DNA from: Candidatus Poribacteria bacterium
GTDB lineage: Bacteria; Poribacteria; WGA-4E; WGA-3G
Direction of reading: 5' to 3'
DNA: 41,870 nucleotides
Assembly (NCBI GenBank): GCA_022821965.1
Contig: JAJECN010000030.1
Location: forward strand, 1 to 41,870
Numbering within the stretch: position 1 is the first letter of the stretch; the number at the start of each line of letters is the position of its first letter. The notes below the pieces were generated by a model. That model saw only the letters and a list, made by a program, of their open reading frames with translations. It had not been told where the DNA came from and did not search any database. Made by a program: the position numbers and the translations under genes. Shown here piece after piece: positions 18,770 through 26,305 of the stretch.

Positions 18770-18799
18770 AGTTTAGCATAACTTGCCACACAAATGCAA
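18770..18799 (-). promoter_or_regulatory. Candidate distal promoter of the arc operon
   Basis: On the minus strand, TTGCAT (18799-18794), 18 bases, TAAACT (18775-18770), preceded by TATGC, which makes an extended TGn -10. The same TGC-TAAA(A/C)T shape recurs upstream of the subtilisin gene and the LamG gene. The rest of 18649-19057 holds nothing further except the divergent promoter listed next. Confidence 0.45.
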
Positions 18800-18985
18800 C
18801 AAAAAAACAAGTTCGTGCGGAATTTATAATGAATTCTCTAATTACTTATACACCTCCGACCAACACCCAACCCCCGATCCTCCTTATCAGGAGGGATTTG
18901 GAGACGCTGTGAAAGGCATCGCATCCGTAAATTCCACATATCTTGATAACTCACCATAGCTGTAGAGATGAGACAAACGATTAAT

Positions 18986-19014
18986 TTGACTTTCATCAGC
19001 CAGTATGTTAGGAT
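18986..19014 (+). promoter_or_regulatory. Candidate promoter of the acyl-CoA synthetase
   Basis: Plus strand TTGACT (18986-18991), 17 bases, TAGGAT (19009-19014). The start would fall near 19021, about 37 bases before the ATG. The spacing is optimal and both boxes are close to the sigma-70 consensus. Confidence 0.5.
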
Positions 19015-19057
19015 AGCGACAAACTTCCACTGCGAGGCAAGCAGGAGAACTCTTACC

Positions 19058-20824
19058 ATGACACTGATATCTTTATTAGAACATTCAATCGAGCACTACG
19101 GCAGTAAACCCGCATTGGCACATAAACCGAAAGGTGGCACCTATCAGGACATCTCCTACGCCGAACTCGGCGAATCGGTGCACGCTTTCAGTAAAGGACT
19201 CAATGCCTTAGGCGTGCAAAAGGATGATCGGGTCGCAATCCTATCCGAGAATCGTCCGGAATGGGCAATCATGGATTTTGGCACGCTCAAAGCCGGTGCA
19301 GTAACTGTCCCGATGTTTTCAACGCTAACAGCGGCGCAGGTCGGCTATATCCTAAAAGATTCCGGATCAAAAATTATCTGTGTCTCTACGGAAGCGCAAT
19401 TGAAGAAAGTCCTCTCTATTCGAGACGAGGTAACAACGCTTGAACAGATAATATGCTTTGATCTGATTGAAGGTGAAACGCCAGAAGGTGTTATTCAATT
19501 TGAGGCAGTGTGTGAACTGGAAGGCGAGGAAACAGACCCCTCTGCCAGCGAAGACGACATCGCAACAATTATCTACACTTCGGGGACAACAGGAGATCCG
19601 AAGGGAGTTATGCTGACGCACGCGAATTTCATTTTCAATTTACAGGCGTGCAAATCGCTTATTGATGTCAGCGATGCAGATGTGTTGTTATCGTTCCTGC
19701 CGTTATCGCACGTGTTTGAACGGCTCGGTGGGCATTATGTGCCGCTTTTCTCCGGCGCAAAGATAGCTTATGCGGAGAGTACGTTCACGGTCGCGCAGAA
19801 CATGGGAGAGGTCGCCCCGACGGTGATGCTCAGTGTACCGAGACTTTACGAAACAATGCACGATAGAATCCTGCGGGCTGTGCAAGAGGGATCACCCCTC
19901 AAACAGAAAATTTTCCATTGGGGTGTTTCAGTCGGTTCCGCAGTCAGTTCAGCAATTCAGCAAGGAAAAAAGCCATCTGCGATTTTACAATTACAACAGA
20001 ACATCGCCGACAAATTGGTCTTTGCGAAATTGAAAGCAGCGACGGGCGGAAGGCTACGCTTTTTCGTCTCGGGCGGTGCAGCGTTACCACAAGCAATTGC
20101 CGAGTTTTTCCACGCGGCGGGGATCCTGATTTTGGAAGGCTATGGACTAACGGAGACCTCACCTGTTATTAGCATGAACCACCCAGCACAATGGAAGTTC
20201 GGCACTGTTGGAGCACCTGTCCCCGGTGTTGAGGTGCAAATCGCCGAAGACGGTGAGATTTTAACTCGCGGTCCGCATGTTATGAAGGGCTATTTCAATA
20301 ACGAATCCGCAACAGCAGAGGTTATCGACGGAGAGAATTGGTTTCACACCGGCGACATCGGCATCATTGATGAGGATGGATTCGTCAAGATTACTGACAG
20401 AAAGAAAAACATCATTGTGCTCTCCAACGGCAAGAACGTTGCACCGCAACCGATAGAGAGTGAATTGGTGCAAAGTCCTTTCATTAACCAGATTCTGTTG
20501 GTGGGAAACGAACGCAAGAATCTCGCTGCGCTGATTGTCCCCAATTTTGACACACTCAAGGCGTGGGCAGCGGAAAACGGTGTTGCCACGGATGACCTCC
20601 CAACGATGCTCAAAACACGAGAGGTACAACAGCTGATTCAAAGCGAAATCCGGAGTCGTTTGACCGATTTCGCTGACTTTGAACAGGTGCGACGATTCAT
20701 TTTGCTTGAAAAGGAATTTTCTCAAGAAGCAGATGAGATGACACCGACACTAAAGTTGAAGCGAAATGTTATCATAGAGCGATACGGGGATGCTATTGAG
20801 GAGATGTATCCAGAGGATTCCTAA
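19058..20824 (+). CDS. Long-chain acyl-CoA synthetase (AMP-forming)
   Basis: The 588-residue adenylate-forming enzyme activates a fatty acid with ATP and joins it to coenzyme A. The AMP-binding signature IIYTSGTTGDPKGVMLTH starts near residue 170. GYGLTETSPVIS is near 361, and WFHTGDIGIIDEDGFVKITDRKKNIIVLSNGKNV marks the hinge into the mobile C-terminal domain with its catalytic-lysine region. Length and motif order fit the FadD/long-chain group; chain-length preference cannot be read from sequence. I start at 19058 because GCAGGAG lies ten bases ahead and MTLISLLEHSIEHYG is the normal family N-terminus. An in-frame codon at 18968 lies within the promoter. It converges on the lipid-kinase gene with 18 bases between stops. 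Confidence 0.92.
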   Translation: MTLISLLEHSIEHYGSKPALAHKPKGGTYQDISYAELGESVHAFSKGLNALGVQKDDRVAILSENRPEWAIMDFGTLKAGAVTVPMFSTLTAAQVGYILKDSGSKIICVSTEAQLKKVLSIRDEVTTLEQIICFDLIEGETPEGVIQFEAVCELEGEETDPSASEDDIATIIYTSGTTGDPKGVMLTHANFIFNLQACKSLIDVSDADVLLSFLPLSHVFERLGGHYVPLFSGAKIAYAESTFTVAQNMGEVAPTVMLSVPRLYETMHDRILRAVQEGSPLKQKIFHWGVSVGSAVSSAIQQGKKPSAILQLQQNIADKLVFAKLKAATGGRLRFFVSGGAALPQAIAEFFHAAGILILEGYGLTETSPVISMNHPAQWKFGTVGAPVPGVEVQIAEDGEILTRGPHVMKGYFNNESATAEVIDGENWFHTGDIGIIDEDGFVKITDRKKNIIVLSNGKNVAPQPIESELVQSPFINQILLVGNERKNLAALIVPNFDTLKAWAAENGVATDDLPTMLKTREVQQLIQSEIRSRLTDFADFEQVRRFILLEKEFSQEADEMTPTLKLKRNVIIERYGDAIEEMYPEDS

Positions 20825-20842
20825 GTAAAAAAGCGAAGGGAA

Positions 20843-21865
20843 TCAACGCGGTGCCATTACAACGAGTCCCGCTTTAATTATCTCAATCGTGGCTGGGGTT
20901 TCGCACATCGGTTCGCCGTCCGCATACAGTAGCATCGGCGTGTCAGTCTCAATTGTTAAAGTACGGGTTTGGTGCATAGAGACAGCCGGATGTGATACAT
21001 GCCCACCCCAAAAGAGTGTCACCATGAGTCGTAACACCGTTAGAGAAGAAACTGGTCGGATGATGCAGACATCGAAAAGCCCATCGTCGATTTGCGCATT
21101 CGGAACAATTTGAAATCCACCACCGTATCGATTCGTGATCCCGGTCGCGGCGAGTAGGAGCGGTCCTTCGTGGGTACCAAAATCCCCTTCAAGACGTACA
21201 AACGGCGGTTCGTAGTAGAATAATGTCTCCACAGCCGCGTAAGCGTAGGAAGCAGTGCCTGCAAACAGCGGTGTTCCCTTCGACGCGCGGCGACTCACCT
21301 CCGTATCGTAACCGCAGGTAGCAATGGTGATAAAGTAATTGTCAGTTGTCAGTTGGCGGTTATCAGCGGAAAGAGTTGGCGGTTGTTGGTTGTCAGTTGG
21401 CGGTAACGGGTTTTCGTTTAACAAATCCCTCTTTAACTGATAACCGACAACCGAAGACCGATAACCATCTTGCTGACTGCTATTATAGCATCGTCCTAAA
21501 TCCACACGGATAGGGGTACCAGATAAGAGGGTTGCGATCGCAGCTTCAGGTTTCAGTGGGATACCAACCGCTGCAGCAAAATCGTTGCCGCGACCGCACG
21601 GAAGCACCCCTAACGTTACATCCGGCACCATCGCAATGCCATTGACGACTTCGTGGAGTGTACCATCACCACCGCAAGCAATCACCGACTGAATGCCATC
21701 GGAAACGGCTTCTCGCGCGAAACGCATCGCATCACCAGATGCCGAAGTGAACACCAATTGTCCTTGATATCCAGATTCAGTGAGGGCAGCATAAGCCTGT
21801 TCAGCAATATTTTTTGCGTGTCCCTTACCGGAAATTGGGTTTGCAATGAGAATAAAATTGTTCAT
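20843..21865 (-). CDS. YegS/DgkB-type lipid (diacylglycerol) kinase with repeat-derived insert
   Basis: The 340-residue member of the DAGK_cat/NAD-kinase-like family phosphorylates a lipid alcohol such as diacylglycerol. NPISGKGHA (9-17), GGDGTLHEVVNG (65-76) and LPCGRGNDFA (88-97) form the nucleotide-binding core. GYDTEVSRRASKG and TNRYGGGFQIVPNAQIDDGLFDV belong to the C-terminal beta domain. Family members usually have about 290-300 residues. The extra length is residues 127-176, a Gln/Asp/Asn/Pro-rich stretch encoded by palindromic repeat R4, between VDLGR and NYFITIATCGYD. In relatives these two blocks are nearly adjacent. The start overlaps the subtilisin stop as ATGA, indicating coupling. 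Whether the enzyme remains active is unknown, but the core motifs are intact. Confidence 0.88.
   Translation of the reverse strand: MNNFILIANPISGKGHAKNIAEQAYAALTESGYQGQLVFTSASGDAMRFAREAVSDGIQSVIACGGDGTLHEVVNGIAMVPDVTLGVLPCGRGNDFAAAVGIPLKPEAAIATLLSGTPIRVDLGRCYNSSQQDGYRSSVVGYQLKRDLLNENPLPPTDNQQPPTLSADNRQLTTDNYFITIATCGYDTEVSRRASKGTPLFAGTASYAYAAVETLFYYEPPFVRLEGDFGTHEGPLLLAATGITNRYGGGFQIVPNAQIDDGLFDVCIIRPVSSLTVLRLMVTLFWGGHVSHPAVSMHQTRTLTIETDTPMLLYADGEPMCETPATIEIIKAGLVVMAPR
21338..21487. repeat. Palindromic repeat R4 lying in frame inside the lipid-kinase gene
   Basis: The arms GTCAGTTGTCAGTTGGCGGTT (left) and AACTGATAACCGACAACCGA (right) are inverted copies of each other. They are built from the same AACTGATAACCGA unit as R3, R5 and R6. 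The element is about 150 bases, a multiple of three, and is open in the kinase reading frame, contributing residues 127-176. A second inner copy, GTTGGCGGTTGTTGG...TCAGTTGGCGGTAACGG, lengthens the left arm. Confidence 0.8.
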
Positions 21866-24800
21866 TTAATCACCGCGATTTTGCCGACCTTTTTCTCCGT
21901 ATCAAATTCAAGGACATAGATATAGACCCCCGTCGATACGTCCGCTGTGTTATTGCTCGTCAGCCACCACTCCTTGCGATTGTGGTCCTGATCGGTCACA
22001 TCCAACGTTTCAAGCAACTCACCTCTTGCAGTAAAGAGCCGAATGCGTGTCCCGACAGGCAGCCTGTCAAACGTGATTGCCCCCTTATCAGCCACATTCG
22101 GACGCACCGGATTTGGATAGACACGTACCTGTGTCAGATCCGACACTAATACCTCCATAATGCCGGAAGGGATTTCAAGAGGACGCGTTGAAGCACGGAT
22201 AGGGTTTTCATCGATATCGCTCACATTGGACACAGTAATTTCATATTGATCCGTTGCACCAATAAGCGATTGTCCGAAGTGTTCAAAGAGGTTTTCCGTA
22301 TCAAACGCCAAGAGGGCACGTCTGCCCATCCGATCGCGAATCGCAGATACCGGATTCACACCCCCAATCCGCTTCTCGGCTCGCAAGACATATCGGTTCT
22401 CGTCACCGATTCCGAGATCCATCCGTCGATCAAATGTAACGAGCACCCAGAAATTTCCTCGCATCGAAACCTCACTGGGTATGGCAATCTGAGATTCAGG
22501 TTGCACCTCCCCGGGACGGTGATAAGCTGCATGAATTAATTGGGGAGGTTCTCGCGGTGTAGCAGAAACAGCCTCGGTGCGTCGTGTTTCTTTTCCCGCC
22601 TCATTTTTTCCCGTGATGGTGTACCAGTAGGTATTATCTTTTGTTACCTGTCTGTCTAAGAACCTTGTGACGGTGAGGTTCTCTGCGACCTTTTCGTAAG
22701 CATTGTCTGCCGGTTCCTCCTCCTTTTCACCTTGCGCACGGTAGACAGTAAAATAGAGGGTACGCTGTAGTGGCGAGGCGACATCGCCACCACTCGTTTC
22801 GTCGTCCTGTTCAGCGTCCCATGTAACATGTACCGCCTTTTCCGTCAACGGCCTCGCTTCAAGGTTCCACGGCATGCGTGCATCAATAGAATCCGGATCT
22901 GTTGCGAAAATCGATTCAAAGCGATAAAGTCCATCCTCAAGATTCACATAAAACTCGTCAAACCCGTTTTGATTGAGATCCACCGTAAAGAGAGCAGGCG
23001 TTTCCTCCATTTTCCGATGCCAAAGTGGACGCAACGCCGCGCCATCCCACTGCATTACAAAGAGATTCGGATAGGTAGCAACAACCAATACATTAGAACC
23101 ATCACCATTCAGGTCTCCGATTGAGAGAGCGTTCCCTCTCAACCGGTGCGGCGCAATAGCGACAGTCGCAGCGCGTGTTCCAGCCGAGAGCATCGCGTAG
23201 CCACTCGGTGTGTGCGTAAAAACAAAGAACTTCCAGATAAGCGGTCCCGAAGGATTGTCCGGTAGCGATAGTAATCCACCAACGACAAACTCAGGAATAC
23301 CGTCCCCGGTGAGATCGCCTACAGTAAATTGCGTGATATCCTTAAGCGGAAGTTGTGTTTGCCACTCAAGACGGAAGGTGTTACGTGTAGAAGTAGATTC
23401 ATAAATGAAAAGATCGCCTTCGCTATCTGCCGCTACGAGTTCTACGCGCCCATCACTATCAAAATCGTCAATAGCGAAACGTTGTGCGAATACATTGGAG
23501 CCGGACGATTCGTTAACCAATACGGCACCCTCAAGATAGGTGTTTGTTAGACTGTCGTATTCAAAAATAAGGAGTCGGTCGTTGTTGTTATCGGCACCGA
23601 TAATCTCTTTTTGTTTATCCCGATCTAAGTCAGCAATGACACCACCGGAGAGAAAAGGAGTTTCCCAGATAATCTGGTGAGGGTACCCACCCGGCGTGGT
23701 GCTCTCAATGAGAAAGGTTCGCGCATCATCGGTAGCGAGTACTTCGAGCAAACCGTCACCATCGGTATCATCCACCGCCCATGTAACGAATCCTTCTAAA
23801 TTGGAAAGTCCATCTACAGTCTCAAGCGTATGTGCCAATTCATATCGATTGCTAGGAAGGCTTTCATAGATGGCGAGGATAGCAGACTGCAACTCGGTGC
23901 CAACCCCCTCAGATGCAGATGGGCTTCCGACGATTTCCAGCAAACCGTCTCTGTCGAAATCCGCAGTAACACTTGCGATGTGGAGCGGTGGGATACTTAG
24001 AGACTTTTCAGTGAACCCGCTCGGCGAAATATGTCCACCGACAACGTCAATCGTATAAAACACGCCGCCGTTATCCTGTCTTGTCTTGAGGTTCGTTGTA
24101 TTCTCCGCCTCAACAAAAAACTGGTAGGTTCCGCTGTCGAAACCTAAAGAAAGGAAATGCTCTACGCCGAGATCGGTTTTCTCAACAGGTGCGAAAGGCG
24201 AAAGACTGTCTTTTCGGCGGTAATAGAGTGTATTCCGGGTGACATCATCTGTTGCCCATGTGAAAATCGTAAGTCCGCGCTCACCGTAAAGGGTCTCTGT
24301 TGCAGTAAGAGAGATCACTTGAGGCGGGGTCCGGTCTATACTCAAAACAACTTGGTCGTGCGCCTGTTGTCCATCTGTGGCTGTCGTCGTTAAGCGGACG
24401 GTGTAGATGCCCTCTGGAACAGCTGTCGTATCCCAAACAATCAGGGTCTCACCGATTTTCTGTGTAACGTCGGATTCGGTGAAAGGCGTAAACGCAACAG
24501 GGACCGTAGATGCTCCATAACTCAGTTGCCAAGAGTGAAACTTATAGCCACCGGCGGTCCCGACGACGGTAATTGTATCTGCGCCACCGCTATTCGTTTC
24601 AGGTTCAAGGATACGCGCTTGCAATGCGCTGCTTGCGAGGAGCGCACGTTCGGCATTCACAGTGCCTGCCCCTACAAATTTTTCATCCAACACATCACTA
24701 TCCTCTTGGTAGACAGGGTCAGCGGTGTTAATGAGGATGTGTCGGACCTCTTCATGTGTCAACGCGGGACGTTTGGAAAGGATTAACGCTGCAACACCCG

Positions 24801-26010
24801 CAACATGCGGCGAAGCCATAGAAGTGCCTGTTAGGAGTCGATACTGGTTATTAATCTGAGTGCTGAGAATGACATTGCCCGGTGCCCCGATGTCCACAGA
24901 CGCACCGAAATTGGACTGGTAGAACCGTTGTTGATTCTGCTCAGTAGATGCGACAGCGATAACCTTTCGGTAGGCAGCAGGGAAAATCGCGGAAGCCTTC
25001 TGAGAATTGCCAGCAGCAGCGACCAACACAACACCCCGTGCATACGCATAATCAATCGCATCCTGAATGACGAAAGAGCGGTGTTCACTGCCCCAACTCA
25101 TGTTGATAACGCTCGCGCCGCTGTCGGCAGCATAGACAATCGCAGCGGCGGAATCATCGTCCTGCATTCGGGAACTTCCACCGAGGGAGAGACCAGCGCG
25201 GATCGCCATGAGCGGACAGTCCCACGCAACACCAGCGATGCCGATTCCATTATCAGGCAGCGCACCGGCAATACCTGCAACATGTGTACCGTGTCCGCTT
25301 TCATCAATAGGTTCATTATCACCTTCAATGTAATCACCCTCTGCTTGCAAATTAGGGGCATCGGTAAAATCCCAGCCATAGACATCGTCCACGTAACCGT
25401 TGCCATCGTCATCAAGATCGTTATCTGGAACCTCGCCCGGATTTATCCACGCTTTATGGACCAAATCATCGTGTCTGTAATCAATGCCAGAATCGATGAT
25501 AGCAATCACTACCTCTCGATCCCCCTTCTCGATCGCCCACGCCTGTGGTAATTTCATCAATGGCAGGTTCCACTGTTCGGGATACTTCGGATCATTAGGA
25601 ACGACCGCGTCCGCCAATGTTGGACGGAGGTAGTTATACGCAACCGCCTCAACGAGCGGACTCTGCTCATAAACACCGCTAAGCTCTTCCAGCGGTGCAT
25701 CAGGGGCGAATCGCAACAGATAGATGCGTTTCAGGTTTGGGTTCAGTGGGGCGCGCGCGAGGTATGGAAACAACTGATGTAAGGACTCAACCTTGTGCTT
25801 CGCGTGCAGAATGGAGATTGGCGCGTTCGCTTGCAGTCGTTGAACGTCCGCTGCTGCCTCTGGCGTCAAACGGATTAGCAACTCACCCGGAGTGATGTCC
25901 GGGACCATCTCCGCTAAAGGCGGCCTCTCTGCTTTAATTAACGAGAACTCGGAGCAGATTAAAATTATTAGAAGTAAGACACCTAATGGTAAAATCTTAG
26001 AGTATTTCAT
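21862..26010 (-). CDS. Secreted subtilisin-like protease with FG-GAP repeats and C-terminal sorting-type domain
   Basis: The 1382-residue exported S8 peptidase has a signal peptide (VLLLIILICSEFSLIKA). A propeptide-like region follows (about 38-130, PGELLIRLTPEAA). The catalytic domain has Asp173 (AIIDSGID), His243 (GHGTHVAG), Asn335 (AAGNS) and Ser397 (GTSMASPHVAG). Downstream are Ig-like domains, a FG-GAP/VCBS-like propeller with calcium-type loops (DFDRDGLLE, DTDGDGLLE, DLDRDKQKE, DFDSDGRVE, DLTGDGIPE, DLNGDGSN, DLNQNGFDE), and a fibronectin-type section (PWNLEARPLTEKAVHVTWDAE). The chain ends in a VYPNPVRP...GVYIYVLEF...KIAVIK domain resembling the FlgD/type-IX-secretion C-terminal domains. 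It probably acts at or beyond the cell surface. The stop overlaps the lipid-kinase start. Confidence 0.9.
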   Translation of the reverse strand: MKYSKILPLGVLLLIILICSEFSLIKAERPPLAEMVPDITPGELLIRLTPEAAADVQRLQANAPISILHAKHKVESLHQLFPYLARAPLNPNLKRIYLLRFAPDAPLEELSGVYEQSPLVEAVAYNYLRPTLADAVVPNDPKYPEQWNLPLMKLPQAWAIEKGDREVVIAIIDSGIDYRHDDLVHKAWINPGEVPDNDLDDDGNGYVDDVYGWDFTDAPNLQAEGDYIEGDNEPIDESGHGTHVAGIAGALPDNGIGIAGVAWDCPLMAIRAGLSLGGSSRMQDDDSAAAIVYAADSGASVINMSWGSEHRSFVIQDAIDYAYARGVVLVAAAGNSQKASAIFPAAYRKVIAVASTEQNQQRFYQSNFGASVDIGAPGNVILSTQINNQYRLLTGTSMASPHVAGVAALILSKRPALTHEEVRHILINTADPVYQEDSDVLDEKFVGAGTVNAERALLASSALQARILEPETNSGGADTITVVGTAGGYKFHSWQLSYGASTVPVAFTPFTESDVTQKIGETLIVWDTTAVPEGIYTVRLTTTATDGQQAHDQVVLSIDRTPPQVISLTATETLYGERGLTIFTWATDDVTRNTLYYRRKDSLSPFAPVEKTDLGVEHFLSLGFDSGTYQFFVEAENTTNLKTRQDNGGVFYTIDVVGGHISPSGFTEKSLSIPPLHIASVTADFDRDGLLEIVGSPSASEGVGTELQSAILAIYESLPSNRYELAHTLETVDGLSNLEGFVTWAVDDTDGDGLLEVLATDDARTFLIESTTPGGYPHQIIWETPFLSGGVIADLDRDKQKEIIGADNNNDRLLIFEYDSLTNTYLEGAVLVNESSGSNVFAQRFAIDDFDSDGRVELVAADSEGDLFIYESTSTRNTFRLEWQTQLPLKDITQFTVGDLTGDGIPEFVVGGLLSLPDNPSGPLIWKFFVFTHTPSGYAMLSAGTRAATVAIAPHRLRGNALSIGDLNGDGSNVLVVATYPNLFVMQWDGAALRPLWHRKMEETPALFTVDLNQNGFDEFYVNLEDGLYRFESIFATDPDSIDARMPWNLEARPLTEKAVHVTWDAEQDDETSGGDVASPLQRTLYFTVYRAQGEKEEEPADNAYEKVAENLTVTRFLDRQVTKDNTYWYTITGKNEAGKETRRTEAVSATPREPPQLIHAAYHRPGEVQPESQIAIPSEVSMRGNFWVLVTFDRRMDLGIGDENRYVLRAEKRIGGVNPVSAIRDRMGRRALLAFDTENLFEHFGQSLIGATDQYEITVSNVSDIDENPIRASTRPLEIPSGIMEVLVSDLTQVRVYPNPVRPNVADKGAITFDRLPVGTRIRLFTARGELLETLDVTDQDHNRKEWWLTSNNTADVSTGVYIYVLEFDTEKKVGKIAVIK

Positions 26011-26055
26011 AATGGCTACCGGTTATCAGCAAAAGAGTTTTGTAGTATCCAATAC

Positions 26056-26145
26056 CGCCAATGTCCAAGTAATTGTGGGCTTTACTATAATAAACATAAA
26101 AATAACGCATACATTGGCGTTAGCAAACTAAAGTATTTTAGCATA
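26056..26145 (-). promoter_or_regulatory. Candidate subtilisin promoter with nearby inverted repeats
   Basis: On the minus strand an extended -10, TATGC-TAAAAT (26145-26135), lies about 125 bases before the subtilisin ATG. No good -35 is seen, which is common for extended -10 promoters. Between it and the gene are TAACGC-ATACATTG-GCGTTA (26103-26122) and a 9-base pair of inverted arms, CGCCAATGT (26056-26064) and ACATTGGCG (26111-26119). These could be an operator or an untranslated-leader hairpin. Confidence 0.35.
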
Positions 26146-26230
26146 CCCTTAAAGAAAAAAATAGTAAAAGCGGAATCAGGACATCTGTTGGTCATCAATG
26201 TCTATACATCTTTTGGTTTTATAGAATGAT

Positions 26231-26279
26231 TAAACAAAAGCAAAAGCCTTGCCATCAGCGTGGAACCGATGACAAGGCT
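26231..26279 (-). terminator. Rho-independent terminator of the binding-protein gene
   Basis: Reading the minus strand, AGCCTTGTCATC and GATGGCAAGGCT pair over 11 of 12 positions around an 11-base loop (26279-26245). They are followed by TTTTGCTTTTGTTT. It sits about 27 bases after the stop of the tandem binding-protein gene and isolates it from the subtilisin operon. Confidence 0.85.
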
Positions 26280-26305
26280 CTGTTTATATTCATCCAATGG
26301 TGAGG

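Noticed and set aside
18968-19057. Upstream start for the acyl-CoA synthetase, adding 30 residues
   Set aside because: The extension overlaps the promoter, has no ribosome site, and precedes the normal family N-terminus. The ATG at 19058 has GCAGGAG ten bases ahead.
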